This document shows, in pieces, positions 1 through 5,042 of a stretch of 5,042 bases of DNA. The stretch is taken from contig CAIWLA010000705.1 in the NCBI GenBank assembly GCA_903913345.1, positions 1 to 5,042 on the forward strand, read 5' to 3'. The translations under genes and the position numbers were made by a program. Source of the DNA: an uncultured Magnetococcales bacterium. GTDB lineage: Bacteria > Pseudomonadota > Magnetococcia > Magnetococcales > Magnetaquicoccaceae. The notes beneath the pieces were generated by a model that searched no databases, was not told where the DNA came from, and saw only the letters and a program-made list of their open reading frames with translations. Within the stretch, counting starts at the first letter, position 1, and every line of letters begins with the position of its first letter.

Positions 1-951
1 GGGATGGCCATCGAGCAGGCGGATGGACTGCGCCTGTTGCAGGATGCCACCCTGGAGTTGTTGCCCTTGTTGCAGGCGGCCTTTCGGGTACGGTATCGCC
101 ATTTTGGTCGGCGGGTTCGGGTCCATGTGTTGAACAATGTCCAGAATGGCTATTGTCCCGAAGATTGCCACTATTGTGCCCAATCGGCGGAGAGCAATGC
201 CCCGATCGAGCGGTATCGCAGCAAGTCCGAGGCAGAGATTTGGGCGGAGGCGGAACGGGCCTATCAGGCGGGGGCCTTTCGGTATTGCATGGTCTGGTCG
301 GGACGCGGTCCCAACCCGGAGCGGGTGGTGCAGATGGCCGAACTGGTGCGGCGCATCAAGGCCCGTTGGCCGATGGAGGTCTGTCTTTCCGCCGGATTTA
401 TCGATCAATCCATGGCCGTCACCTTGAAAGAGGCCGGTCTGGATCGGTACAATCACAATTTAAATACGGCGGAAGGCCATTATGGCGCGATCTGCCATAC
501 CCACACCTATCCCGATCGTCTCGCCACGTTGGAGGCGGCGCGTGGGGTGGGGTTGGAGGTGTGCAGCGGTCTGATTGTCGGTATGGGGGAGTCCCCGGAG
601 GATCTTTGGACCGTGGCCAACACCCTGCGCCGATTGCAGGCACGCTCCATTCCGGTCAATTTTTATGTCCATATTCCGGGCAATCGACTGGGAGTGGTGG
701 ATCATGCCCTGACCCCGGAGCGGTGTCTGCGGGTGCTTTGCCTCTTTCGTTTTCTCAATCCCGATGCGGAGTTGCGCGCTGCGGGCGGGCGCGAGGTGCA
801 TCTGCGTTCCCTGGCGCCCCTGGCCCTCTATCCGGCCAACGGGTTGTTTGGTGCCGGCTATCTGAACGTGGGTGGGCAGAGCATGGAGGAGGTCATGCGC
901 ATGATTGTCGATGCCGGTTTTGAGGTGGAACGCAGTGCAGAAGGGGGATAG
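1..951 (+). CDS. bioB: Biotin synthase, 5'-truncated by window edge
   Basis: Radical-SAM enzyme that inserts sulfur into dethiobiotin to make biotin, the last step of biotin synthesis, in the cytoplasm. Numbering from the ATG at base 4: the radical-SAM cluster motif CPEDCHYC is at 51-58 (C51, C55, C58). The expected ligands of the auxiliary [2Fe-2S] cluster are all present: C95 (FRYCM), C127 (EVCLSAG), C187 (EVCSGLIVGMGE) and R258 (LRAAGGRE). The substrate-side motif YNHNLNT is at 149-155 and PVNF at 217-220. The C-terminal YPANGLFGAGYLNVGGQ is typical of the non-enterobacterial BioB group. The frame is open to base 1, and the residues around base 1-40 (G-MAIEQADGLRLLQ) align by eye with the internal 'GEPLSREEALALL' region of BioB. 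The ATG at 4 is therefore probably internal and the real start lies upstream. Stop is TAG at 949-951. A GNRLG segment (226-230) replaces the usual GTPL. The family assignment is very secure. Confidence 0.97.
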   Translation, partial: GMAIEQADGLRLLQDATLELLPLLQAAFRVRYRHFGRRVRVHVLNNVQNGYCPEDCHYCAQSAESNAPIERYRSKSEAEIWAEAERAYQAGAFRYCMVWSGRGPNPERVVQMAELVRRIKARWPMEVCLSAGFIDQSMAVTLKEAGLDRYNHNLNTAEGHYGAICHTHTYPDRLATLEAARGVGLEVCSGLIVGMGESPEDLWTVANTLRRLQARSIPVNFYVHIPGNRLGVVDHALTPERCLRVLCLFRFLNPDAELRAAGGREVHLRSLAPLALYPANGLFGAGYLNVGGQSMEEVMRMIVDAGFEVERSAEGG

Positions 952-1016
952 AACGCGGGGGGAGGAGACGGGGCAGGTCGGGAGCGGACTGGGTTATTCG
1001 ATGGGGCAGCAGGCGC

Positions 1017-1021
1017 AGGGA
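1017..1021 (+). promoter_or_regulatory. Probable ribosome binding site of the PilZ gene
   Basis: AGGGA lies 11 nt before the ATG at 1033. The spacing is a little long, but no other in-frame ATG, GTG or TTG exists between the bioB stop and 1033, so the start is well constrained. The rest of the 952-1032 gap shows no convincing promoter or terminator, which favours co-transcription with bioB. Confidence 0.45.
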
Positions 1022-1032
1022 TACAAGACAAA

Positions 1033-1857
1033 ATGGCCGGATCGGATGGTGGCACAGACAAAGGATTCTTTGGTTTATTCAAGAAAAAGGCATCGGAATC
1101 ATCCACCGCGGCGACGCTGGTCCGGGAGGGTTTGCTGAACAATCCGTCCGAGATGATTCCGTTGTTCGTCACGGTGCTGGAAGAAAAATATCCGGTACGG
1201 GTCTCCTTGAGCAATGCCACCTCGCCCTACTATTCCCATTTTGAATGGGAACTGATGGAAGATGAAATGGGACAGGTGGTTCAGAGCAAGAACTATCTGG
1301 AAAAGGGGCAATATCTATTGCTGGCGGCCCTGGATCCCCCCATCGGCAACCTGAAAATTCGCAGTGCGACCGAAATCCGTATGGAGTTTGCCTCCAAATA
1401 TCACCTGTTGGAATGTGAAACCACCCTGGATCTGATCACCCCGGCCAGAAAAATTTGTTTGGCATTTCCAAAAAACTTACATCAAAAACCGCAACAGCGG
1501 TCAGCGGTCCGGGTGCCTGTTGAGCGCAACTTGCCGGTCGTTGCCTCTGTTGTCCGTCCCTCTGGCATTGTCTTCGAGGCTAAATTTCGGGACATCAGCA
1601 CCGGTGGGGTCTCCTTTTTCGCCACCGGTGCCACACCCAGGATTGCCGATCAATCCCGCGTGGAGATGACCATCACCTCCCCGGCGGGAAAAATGGAGGT
1701 GGACGCCGTGATTGTGGGGAGCTACTCCAAGGATGGAGAACAGGTTTTTCGTGCCCAATTTTTGCTGGACAGTCATCAAACGGCGCACAATGTCAATGCC
1801 CTGGTTGCCTTTGTACAGCGCAGCAACATACAGAGGCGCAAGGATTTATTGCAGTAA
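1033..1857 (+). CDS. PilZ-domain protein, YcgR-like c-di-GMP effector
   Basis: Predicted cytoplasmic c-di-GMP-binding protein of 274 aa. Residues 1-40 are a polar, probably flexible N-terminus with GFFGLFKKK. Residues about 41-145 form a beta-rich N-terminal domain resembling the PilZN/YcgR-N region that precedes many PilZ domains. Residues about 152-265 are the PilZ domain. Both c-di-GMP-binding signatures are intact: RxxxR at R156-R160 (QRSAVR) and DxSxxG at D187/S189/G192 (RDISTGG). No signal peptide or membrane segment is visible. Known relatives use c-di-GMP binding to brake flagella or to tune exopolysaccharide or pilus function; the partner here cannot be read from the sequence. It lies 81 bp after bioB and 36 bp before a membrane sensor gene on the same strand, so a signalling pair with that sensor is plausible. 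The domain call is secure; the YcgR-type N-terminal domain is inferred from overall layout. Confidence 0.9.
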   Translation: MAGSDGGTDKGFFGLFKKKASESSTAATLVREGLLNNPSEMIPLFVTVLEEKYPVRVSLSNATSPYYSHFEWELMEDEMGQVVQSKNYLEKGQYLLLAALDPPIGNLKIRSATEIRMEFASKYHLLECETTLDLITPARKICLAFPKNLHQKPQQRSAVRVPVERNLPVVASVVRPSGIVFEAKFRDISTGGVSFFATGATPRIADQSRVEMTITSPAGKMEVDAVIVGSYSKDGEQVFRAQFLLDSHQTAHNVNALVAFVQRSNIQRRKDLLQ

Positions 1858-1878
1858 TTTATTCAAAATATCCTGAAA

Positions 1879-1884
1879 AAGGTG
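1879..1884 (+). promoter_or_regulatory. Ribosome binding site deciding the sensor gene start
   Basis: AAGGTG is followed by a 9-nt spacer to the ATG at 1894. The alternative in-frame GTG at 1882 sits inside this site and has only an A-rich stretch directly before it, so the ATG is the better start. Confidence 0.6.
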
Positions 1885-1893
1885 CAACAAGCC

Positions 1894-3627
1894 ATGTCTC
1901 ATCCCCTCGCCGATTCCCCCGTCAACCAGGCCGCCGCGACCTATCGCCGTGTGCCGTTGCGCCATTTTTTGCCGATCATCTTTTGTCTGCTGATTGGCGT
2001 GGTCTCGTTGCTGATCATTTTTATCACCCATCGTTCGGCGACCACGGCCATCGGTGCCTTGGCGGAAGAGGTGATGACACGGGTGAGTCAGCGGGTGGTG
2101 GACAAGACCAGCCGTTATCTGGATTCGGCAGCCCTGGCGGCACAGATGAATGCCACGGCCTGGCAAGGTGGACAACCGGGGGTGACGGGGGGAAACCCGG
2201 CCTTTTTGGACCTTTTCAATCGGAGCAGTCGGGAGCAGTTGACCCTTTTTTCCTATTTCGGGTTGGTCTATTACGGGGATGAGCAGGGCAACCACTGGTT
2301 GAACAAGCGGGAGCAGGATGGCACCATTCATATGCGGGTGATTACGCGCAAAGAGGACTCTCCCGCCAGCAAAGAGGCACTGGAGCGGTGGGCACGGCAG
2401 ACCAAAACCACCGAGTCAGACCGGCAGGCCATGGCCGAGGGGCTGGCCCCCTATGTGGAGACCTATTGGTATGAGCAGGACAAACAGGGTCGATTGGTGC
2501 GGGGCGAGCAGGATCCGATCAAGATTTATGATCCCCGGTTGCGTCCCTGGTATGTGGGGGCCAGGGAGAAACGTCAACTGTTCTGGACCGATGTCTATGC
2601 GTGGGAAGAAAAATATCAGGGGGTTGTCAGTCGTCAGGTCGGGATTACGGTCTCTGCCCCGGTGGTACAGGCGGGCCAACTGGCGGGGGTGTGTGGGATC
2701 GACATCAGCCTGGAGGCCGTCTCCCACTTTTTGCGCGACATGGAAATCATGAAAAACGGTCGGGCTTTCATCCTGAACGCCAAGGGGGAGACGGTGGGCT
2801 TGCCCAACTATGGCGAGGTGTTGGCTCCTTCGGATGTCGCGGGCGATGCGGTCTCCTTGAATCATATCCACCAGATTACCGATGCGGCAGTGGTGGCCTC
2901 CTACACGGCTGCGCGGGCCGCGCTGGGTCTGACCGGGCAGCAACCCTTTGCCTTGCAGAGGGAGCAGGTGATCACCTTTTCCGTGGGAGATCAGCACTAT
3001 TACGGTTTTTACCAGCCGTTTGCGACGGAACTGGGGCTGAACTGGACGGTCGGGGTGGTGATTCCAGAGGATGATTTCCTGGGCAGCATCAAGAAGGAGA
3101 TGCACCAGAGTCTGCTGATTGTCCTGGCCAGCATTGCGCTGATGTTGGGGGTGGGTGTTTTGATCGGTCGTCTGATCACCAACCCCCTCACCCATTTGGG
3201 CAAGGAGGTGGAGCGCATCATGCAGTTGGATCTGGCCCCCTCTCCCTCCCTGACGACCCGCTTTGTGGAATTTCGCATGATTTCTCTGGCCTTCACCCGC
3301 ATGAAACTGGCATTGGCCGAGATGGTCAATACCCTGTCGGTGCATACCAAGGCCCTGGATTGGTCGGCGGAGGAGTTTGGCAACATGGCCTTGACCCTGG
3401 AGGACAGCACCCAGACCATGCAGCAGGGGGTCCAGGCGGTGCAGGCCGCCCTGGGACAGATGCCCGAAGCAACGCCGACCAGAGGGGAGATGGTTCAGGC
3501 CATGGCCCAGGTGGAGGAGTCCCTGCGGGTGTTGAATCAGCTCAATCAACCGGTCGTGGAACAGGTTGAACAGATGAATCAGATTTCCCGTGCCCTGCGC
3601 CAGACGTTGCAGTCGGTCAGGATATAA
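1894..3627 (+). CDS. Membrane dCache-HAMP sensor lacking an output domain
   Basis: Predicted inner-membrane receptor of 577 aa. From the ATG: a short cytoplasmic N-terminus, TM1 at about 25-46 (FLPIIFCLLIGVVSLLIIFI), and a periplasmic double Cache (dCache_1) domain at about 50-400. TM2 is at about 405-428, HAMP at about 429-475 (from NPLTHLGKEVERI), and a helical Gln/Glu-rich tail runs to 577. The dCache hallmark YDPRLRPWY is at 212-220. Y212, R217, W219, Y220, Y235 and D270 (GVCGID) have the order of the amino-acid-binding motif described for dCache_1AA receptors (YxxxxRxWY...Y...D), so an amino acid or related ligand is a reasonable guess. Cache-HAMP proteins normally continue into an MCP signalling, GGDEF, kinase or cyclase domain. 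Here about 100 residues of predicted coiled coil end at a TAA, with only 33 bp before the convergent gene. No remnant of an output domain is apparent. It probably shares a transcript with the PilZ gene 36 bp upstream and may signal through a protein partner. Confidence 0.88.
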   Translation: MSHPLADSPVNQAAATYRRVPLRHFLPIIFCLLIGVVSLLIIFITHRSATTAIGALAEEVMTRVSQRVVDKTSRYLDSAALAAQMNATAWQGGQPGVTGGNPAFLDLFNRSSREQLTLFSYFGLVYYGDEQGNHWLNKREQDGTIHMRVITRKEDSPASKEALERWARQTKTTESDRQAMAEGLAPYVETYWYEQDKQGRLVRGEQDPIKIYDPRLRPWYVGAREKRQLFWTDVYAWEEKYQGVVSRQVGITVSAPVVQAGQLAGVCGIDISLEAVSHFLRDMEIMKNGRAFILNAKGETVGLPNYGEVLAPSDVAGDAVSLNHIHQITDAAVVASYTAARAALGLTGQQPFALQREQVITFSVGDQHYYGFYQPFATELGLNWTVGVVIPEDDFLGSIKKEMHQSLLIVLASIALMLGVGVLIGRLITNPLTHLGKEVERIMQLDLAPSPSLTTRFVEFRMISLAFTRMKLALAEMVNTLSVHTKALDWSAEEFGNMALTLEDSTQTMQQGVQAVQAALGQMPEATPTRGEMVQAMAQVEESLRVLNQLNQPVVEQVEQMNQISRALRQTLQSVRI

Positions 3628-3660
3628 GGCCACCATCCCCGTTTTTGATTTGGGCTTTAT

Positions 3661-4629
3661 TTACCGCCTGTTTCTTCGTACCAGCATATTTATGATCAGG
3701 CGGATCATGGTCTCTTTTTGTGCCGGGTCGGACTCTGCCACCAGCAGGGCCAGGGCGGCAAGACCGATGTCGTTGATCACCGGATGGCCGTCCTTGTCCA
3801 TCAGACGGCCATTGTCGTGCAAGAAATCCACAAACAAAAACGCGCCACTGCGTTTGTTGCCATCGGTGAAGGGGTGGTTTTTTATGACAAAATAGAGCAG
3901 GTGTGCGGCCTTCGCTTCCACGCTGGGATAGGCCGGTTCTCCGAATACGGTCTGCTCCAGATTGCCCAGGAGCGCGGCAAAGGCCTCGCCGCGCTCCTGG
4001 GCGAACAGTCCGGTGGCCTCGCCCCGTCCTGTCAGGTCCGCCTTGAGTTGCGCCAGTTTTTGACGTGCCTGGGCCAGAGTGGGCAGCAGTCCGCCGTGTT
4101 GTTCCGGTGGCTCGGTCAACAAGCCTTCGTCGTAGCGTTGCAGCAGCAAAAAAGTCTGGGCGTAGCGGGTGACAATATCGACCAGCCCACACCCGATATT
4201 GGCCAGCATCTCAGGGCTTTGTACGGCTTTTTTTACCAGTAGCAATGCCGCTTCCAACTCTTGGGCGTTGGCTTCCAGACGTTGGCGGTTGAGGGTATAA
4301 CCCTGGGTCAGGTGTTCCCGCAGGATCCGGGTGGCCCATTGGCGGAAGTGGGTGCCCTGGACCGATCTGACGCGATAACCGACGGAAATGATGACATCGA
4401 GGTTGTAAAACTTGACCGGTTTGTCTGAGCCGGCAATGTGCAAAATATGCACATTGCTTTCTTCTGCCAGTTCCTTCTCGGCGAAAAGGTTGCGCAGGTG
4501 TTTGGTGATCACCGACCGTTCACGCCCAAACAACGCGCCCATCTGCTCCTGGGAGAGCCAGACCGTATCCTGCTCCAACCGGACTTCAATAACGCCCGTT
4601 TCGGTTTGATAAATGGTCAGCTCGTTCAA
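3661..4629 (-). CDS. RhuM-Fic/Doc fusion protein, probable toxin
   Basis: Protein of 322 aa with two parts. Residues 1 to about 110 match the RhuM virulence-protein family: NELTIYQTETG at the start, a helix-turn-helix-like segment at 25-49 (LSQEQMGALFGRE onward), and the hallmark YNLDVIISVGYRVRS then FRQWATRILREHL at about 75-107. After a helical linker, residues about 140-310 form a Fic/DOC domain with the active-site motif HPFTDGNKR at 252-260. The Asn-Lys-Arg ending is the Doc type (HxFxDxNKR) rather than the AMP-transferase HxFx(D/E)GNGR. Doc phosphorylates EF-Tu, so nucleotide-dependent modification of a cellular target is plausible but unproven. No inhibitory (S/T)xxxE(G/N) helix was found, consistent with control by a separate antitoxin. 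The TTG at 4629 was chosen because GGAG precedes it by 6 nt and because RhuM proteins start near this residue. An in-frame TTG at 4665 would add 12 residues but has no ribosome binding site. It lies 60 bp after the ParD-like gene. Confidence 0.88.
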   Translation of the reverse strand: MNELTIYQTETGVIEVRLEQDTVWLSQEQMGALFGRERSVITKHLRNLFAEKELAEESNVHILHIAGSDKPVKFYNLDVIISVGYRVRSVQGTHFRQWATRILREHLTQGYTLNRQRLEANAQELEAALLLVKKAVQSPEMLANIGCGLVDIVTRYAQTFLLLQRYDEGLLTEPPEQHGGLLPTLAQARQKLAQLKADLTGRGEATGLFAQERGEAFAALLGNLEQTVFGEPAYPSVEAKAAHLLYFVIKNHPFTDGNKRSGAFLFVDFLHDNGRLMDKDGHPVINDIGLAALALLVAESDPAQKETMIRLIINMLVRRNRR

Positions 4630-4635
4630 TGGCGT

Positions 4636-4639
4636 CTCC
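4636..4639 (-). promoter_or_regulatory. Ribosome binding site of the RhuM-Fic gene
   Basis: On the minus strand GGAG is followed by a 6-nt spacer and TTG at 4629-4627. This decides the start in favour of 4629 over the unsupported TTG at 4665. A seven-codon ATG mini-ORF (4650 to 4626, minus strand) runs across the site, and its TGA overlaps the TTG (TTGA), which could couple the two. Confidence 0.5.
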
Positions 4640-4689
4640 GGTTCGTCATGGTACAGCTTGAGCAAAACATGATGTGTCGAGAAAGGCGT

Positions 4690-4941
4690 TCATTGCGACT
4701 GTTGCTCGATAATCCTGTCCATTTCCGCCAGTACATCGGCCGCATCATGGACGCCCTCCCGTTCCGCTTCCTGGCAGACGGTATCCAGCATGGCGTTGAA
4801 GCGCAGACGATGCTCCTCTCGCTCTTGAAGCATCCCCAATGCCCTGCTGACAACCTCGCTGACGTTGTTGAAGTACCCGCTTTCCACGGAAGAACGAGCA
4901 AAGCGTTCCAACTCCGGGGTAAGGTGAACGTTTGTGGTCAT
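4690..4941 (-). CDS. ParD-like ribbon-helix-helix antitoxin
   Basis: Small protein of 83 aa, the probable antitoxin and autorepressor of the module. The N-terminus has the ParD-type ribbon-helix-helix pattern: a beta strand TTNVHLT at 2-8, helix PELERFARSSVESG at 9-22, then YFNNVSEVVSRALGMLQERE at 23-42. This is close to the ParD consensus 'NISLTPELexFvxxkVesGrYxsaSEVvReALRlLeere'. Residues 44-83 are charged, likely flexible, and would be the toxin-binding part. The ATG at 4941 has GAGGA 7 nt upstream on the minus strand; an in-frame TTG at 4962 would add 7 residues but is less well placed. No ParE gene is present: the next gene, in the same frame and 60 bp on, is the RhuM-Fic fusion. Antitoxin-first order fits a type II toxin-antitoxin operon. 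The family is secure; the pairing is inferred from position. Confidence 0.88.
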   Translation of the reverse strand: MTTNVHLTPELERFARSSVESGYFNNVSEVVSRALGMLQEREEHRLRFNAMLDTVCQEAEREGVHDAADVLAEMDRIIEQQSQ

Positions 4942-4948
4942 GGTGTGA

Positions 4949-4953
4949 TCCTC
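4949..4953 (-). promoter_or_regulatory. Ribosome binding site of the ParD-like gene
   Basis: GAGGA on the minus strand with a 7-nt spacer to the ATG at 4941. It supports the 83-aa form over the longer TTG start at 4962. Confidence 0.6.
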
Positions 4954-4966
4954 GAATATCAATACC

Positions 4967-4985
4967 TGATTCCGATTCTAAATCA
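4967..4985 (-). promoter_or_regulatory. Putative operator and -10 region of the antitoxin operon
   Basis: A 19-bp imperfect dyad, TGATT-N9-AATCA, lies in an AT-rich stretch 25 bp before the antitoxin ATG. On the minus strand its centre contains TAGAAT (4980 to 4975), a 5/6 match to the -10 consensus. No good -35 hexamer is visible at the usual distance. GATTC also occurs twice in tandem on the + strand (4968-4972 and 4974-4978). Ribbon-helix-helix antitoxins typically repress their own promoter through such symmetric sites, so an autoregulatory operator is a reasonable inference, though no binding site is proven. Confidence 0.35.
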
Positions 4986-5001
4986 AAAGTGCAATAATTG
5001 A

Positions 5002-5042
5002 GGGTCCAGGGAGATCATCTCCCTGGTGGGGTCCAGGGGCAA
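5002..5042. repeat. REP-like GC-rich palindromic repeat, cut by window edge
   Basis: Two 10-bp arms, CCAGGGAGAT (5006-5015) and ATCTCCCTGG (5017-5026), are perfect inverted repeats around a single C. The word GGGTCCAGGG occurs at 5002-5011 and again at 5029-5038, so a second palindrome unit seems to begin just before the window ends. No T-run follows on either strand, which argues against a simple intrinsic terminator. The layout resembles dispersed intergenic palindromic elements in proteobacterial genomes. Copy number cannot be judged from one window. Confidence 0.55.

Noticed and set aside
153..923. 256-aa open frame overlapping bioB in another frame
   Set aside because: Gly/Arg/Ser-rich composition with no domain; the overlapping frame is an unmistakable biotin synthase.
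2416..3636. 406-aa open frame on the minus strand opposite the sensor gene
   Set aside because: It lies entirely antisense to a gene with clear domains, is rich in His, Gln, Arg and Gly without any recognisable domain, and is explained by codon bias of the GC-rich coding strand.
3620..3660. Possible intrinsic terminator between the convergent genes
   Set aside because: Only 3-4 bp stems can be drawn (GGAT/ATCC around an 11-nt loop, followed by CCGTTTTT); too weak to call despite the short T-run.
3617..4192. 191-aa minus-strand frame overlapping the RhuM-Fic gene
   Set aside because: Arg/Gly/Thr-rich out-of-frame shadow of the Fic-domain coding region, with no recognisable motif.
4626..4901. 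91-aa minus-strand frame overlapping the antitoxin
   Set aside because: Out-of-frame shadow of the ParD-like gene; only its final ATG-led 7 codons are of possible interest as a coupling mini-ORF.
4438..5001. 187-aa open frame on the + strand across the toxin-antitoxin genes and their promoter
   Set aside because: Antisense to two genes with family motifs and starts inside the toxin gene; no domain and no good ribosome binding site.
4967..5001. Complete sigma70 promoter for the antitoxin operon
   Set aside because: A fair -10 (TAGAAT) is present, but the hexamer at 16-18 bp spacing is poor, and the TTGCAC and TTGATT candidates do not space correctly with any good -10.

Overview
The window looks like a piece of a moderately GC-rich Gram-negative (proteobacterial) chromosome. 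The pieces that suggest this are a c-di-GMP-responsive PilZ protein, a two-TM dCache-HAMP sensor, a ParD/RhuM-Fic stress module and a GC-rich palindromic intergenic repeat. The mix would fit a Magnetococcales-like or other environmental proteobacterium, but that placement is an impression from protein style and not a demonstrated match.

Left part (1-3627, + strand): three genes read in the same direction. First is the 3' most of a biotin synthase gene (bioB), whose true start lies before the window. After 81 bp comes a 274-aa PilZ-domain protein with intact c-di-GMP-binding signatures. After a further 36 bp comes a 577-aa membrane receptor with a periplasmic dCache domain, a HAMP domain and a coiled-coil tail, but no recognisable output domain. 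The two signalling genes may form a pair: the receptor would sense a small molecule, plausibly an amino acid, and the PilZ protein would read c-di-GMP. The link to bioB is probably only transcriptional.

Right part (3661-4941, - strand): a compact two-gene module convergent with the first group. A ParD-like ribbon-helix-helix antitoxin (83 aa) is followed after 60 bp by a RhuM-Fic/Doc fusion protein (about 322 aa) with the motif HPFTDGNKR. Gene order, spacing and a dyad-symmetric, AT-rich upstream region are those of an autoregulated type II toxin-antitoxin operon. The combination is unusual: ParD normally pairs with ParE, and Doc with Phd.

Right edge (4942-5042): a putative promoter/operator for the toxin-antitoxin module, then a perfect 10-bp-arm palindrome with a repeated GGGTCCAGGG word that runs off the window. 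This looks like a REP-like dispersed element. No RNA genes, insertion sequences or CRISPR arrays were seen, and no stretch over 300 bp lacks a gene.
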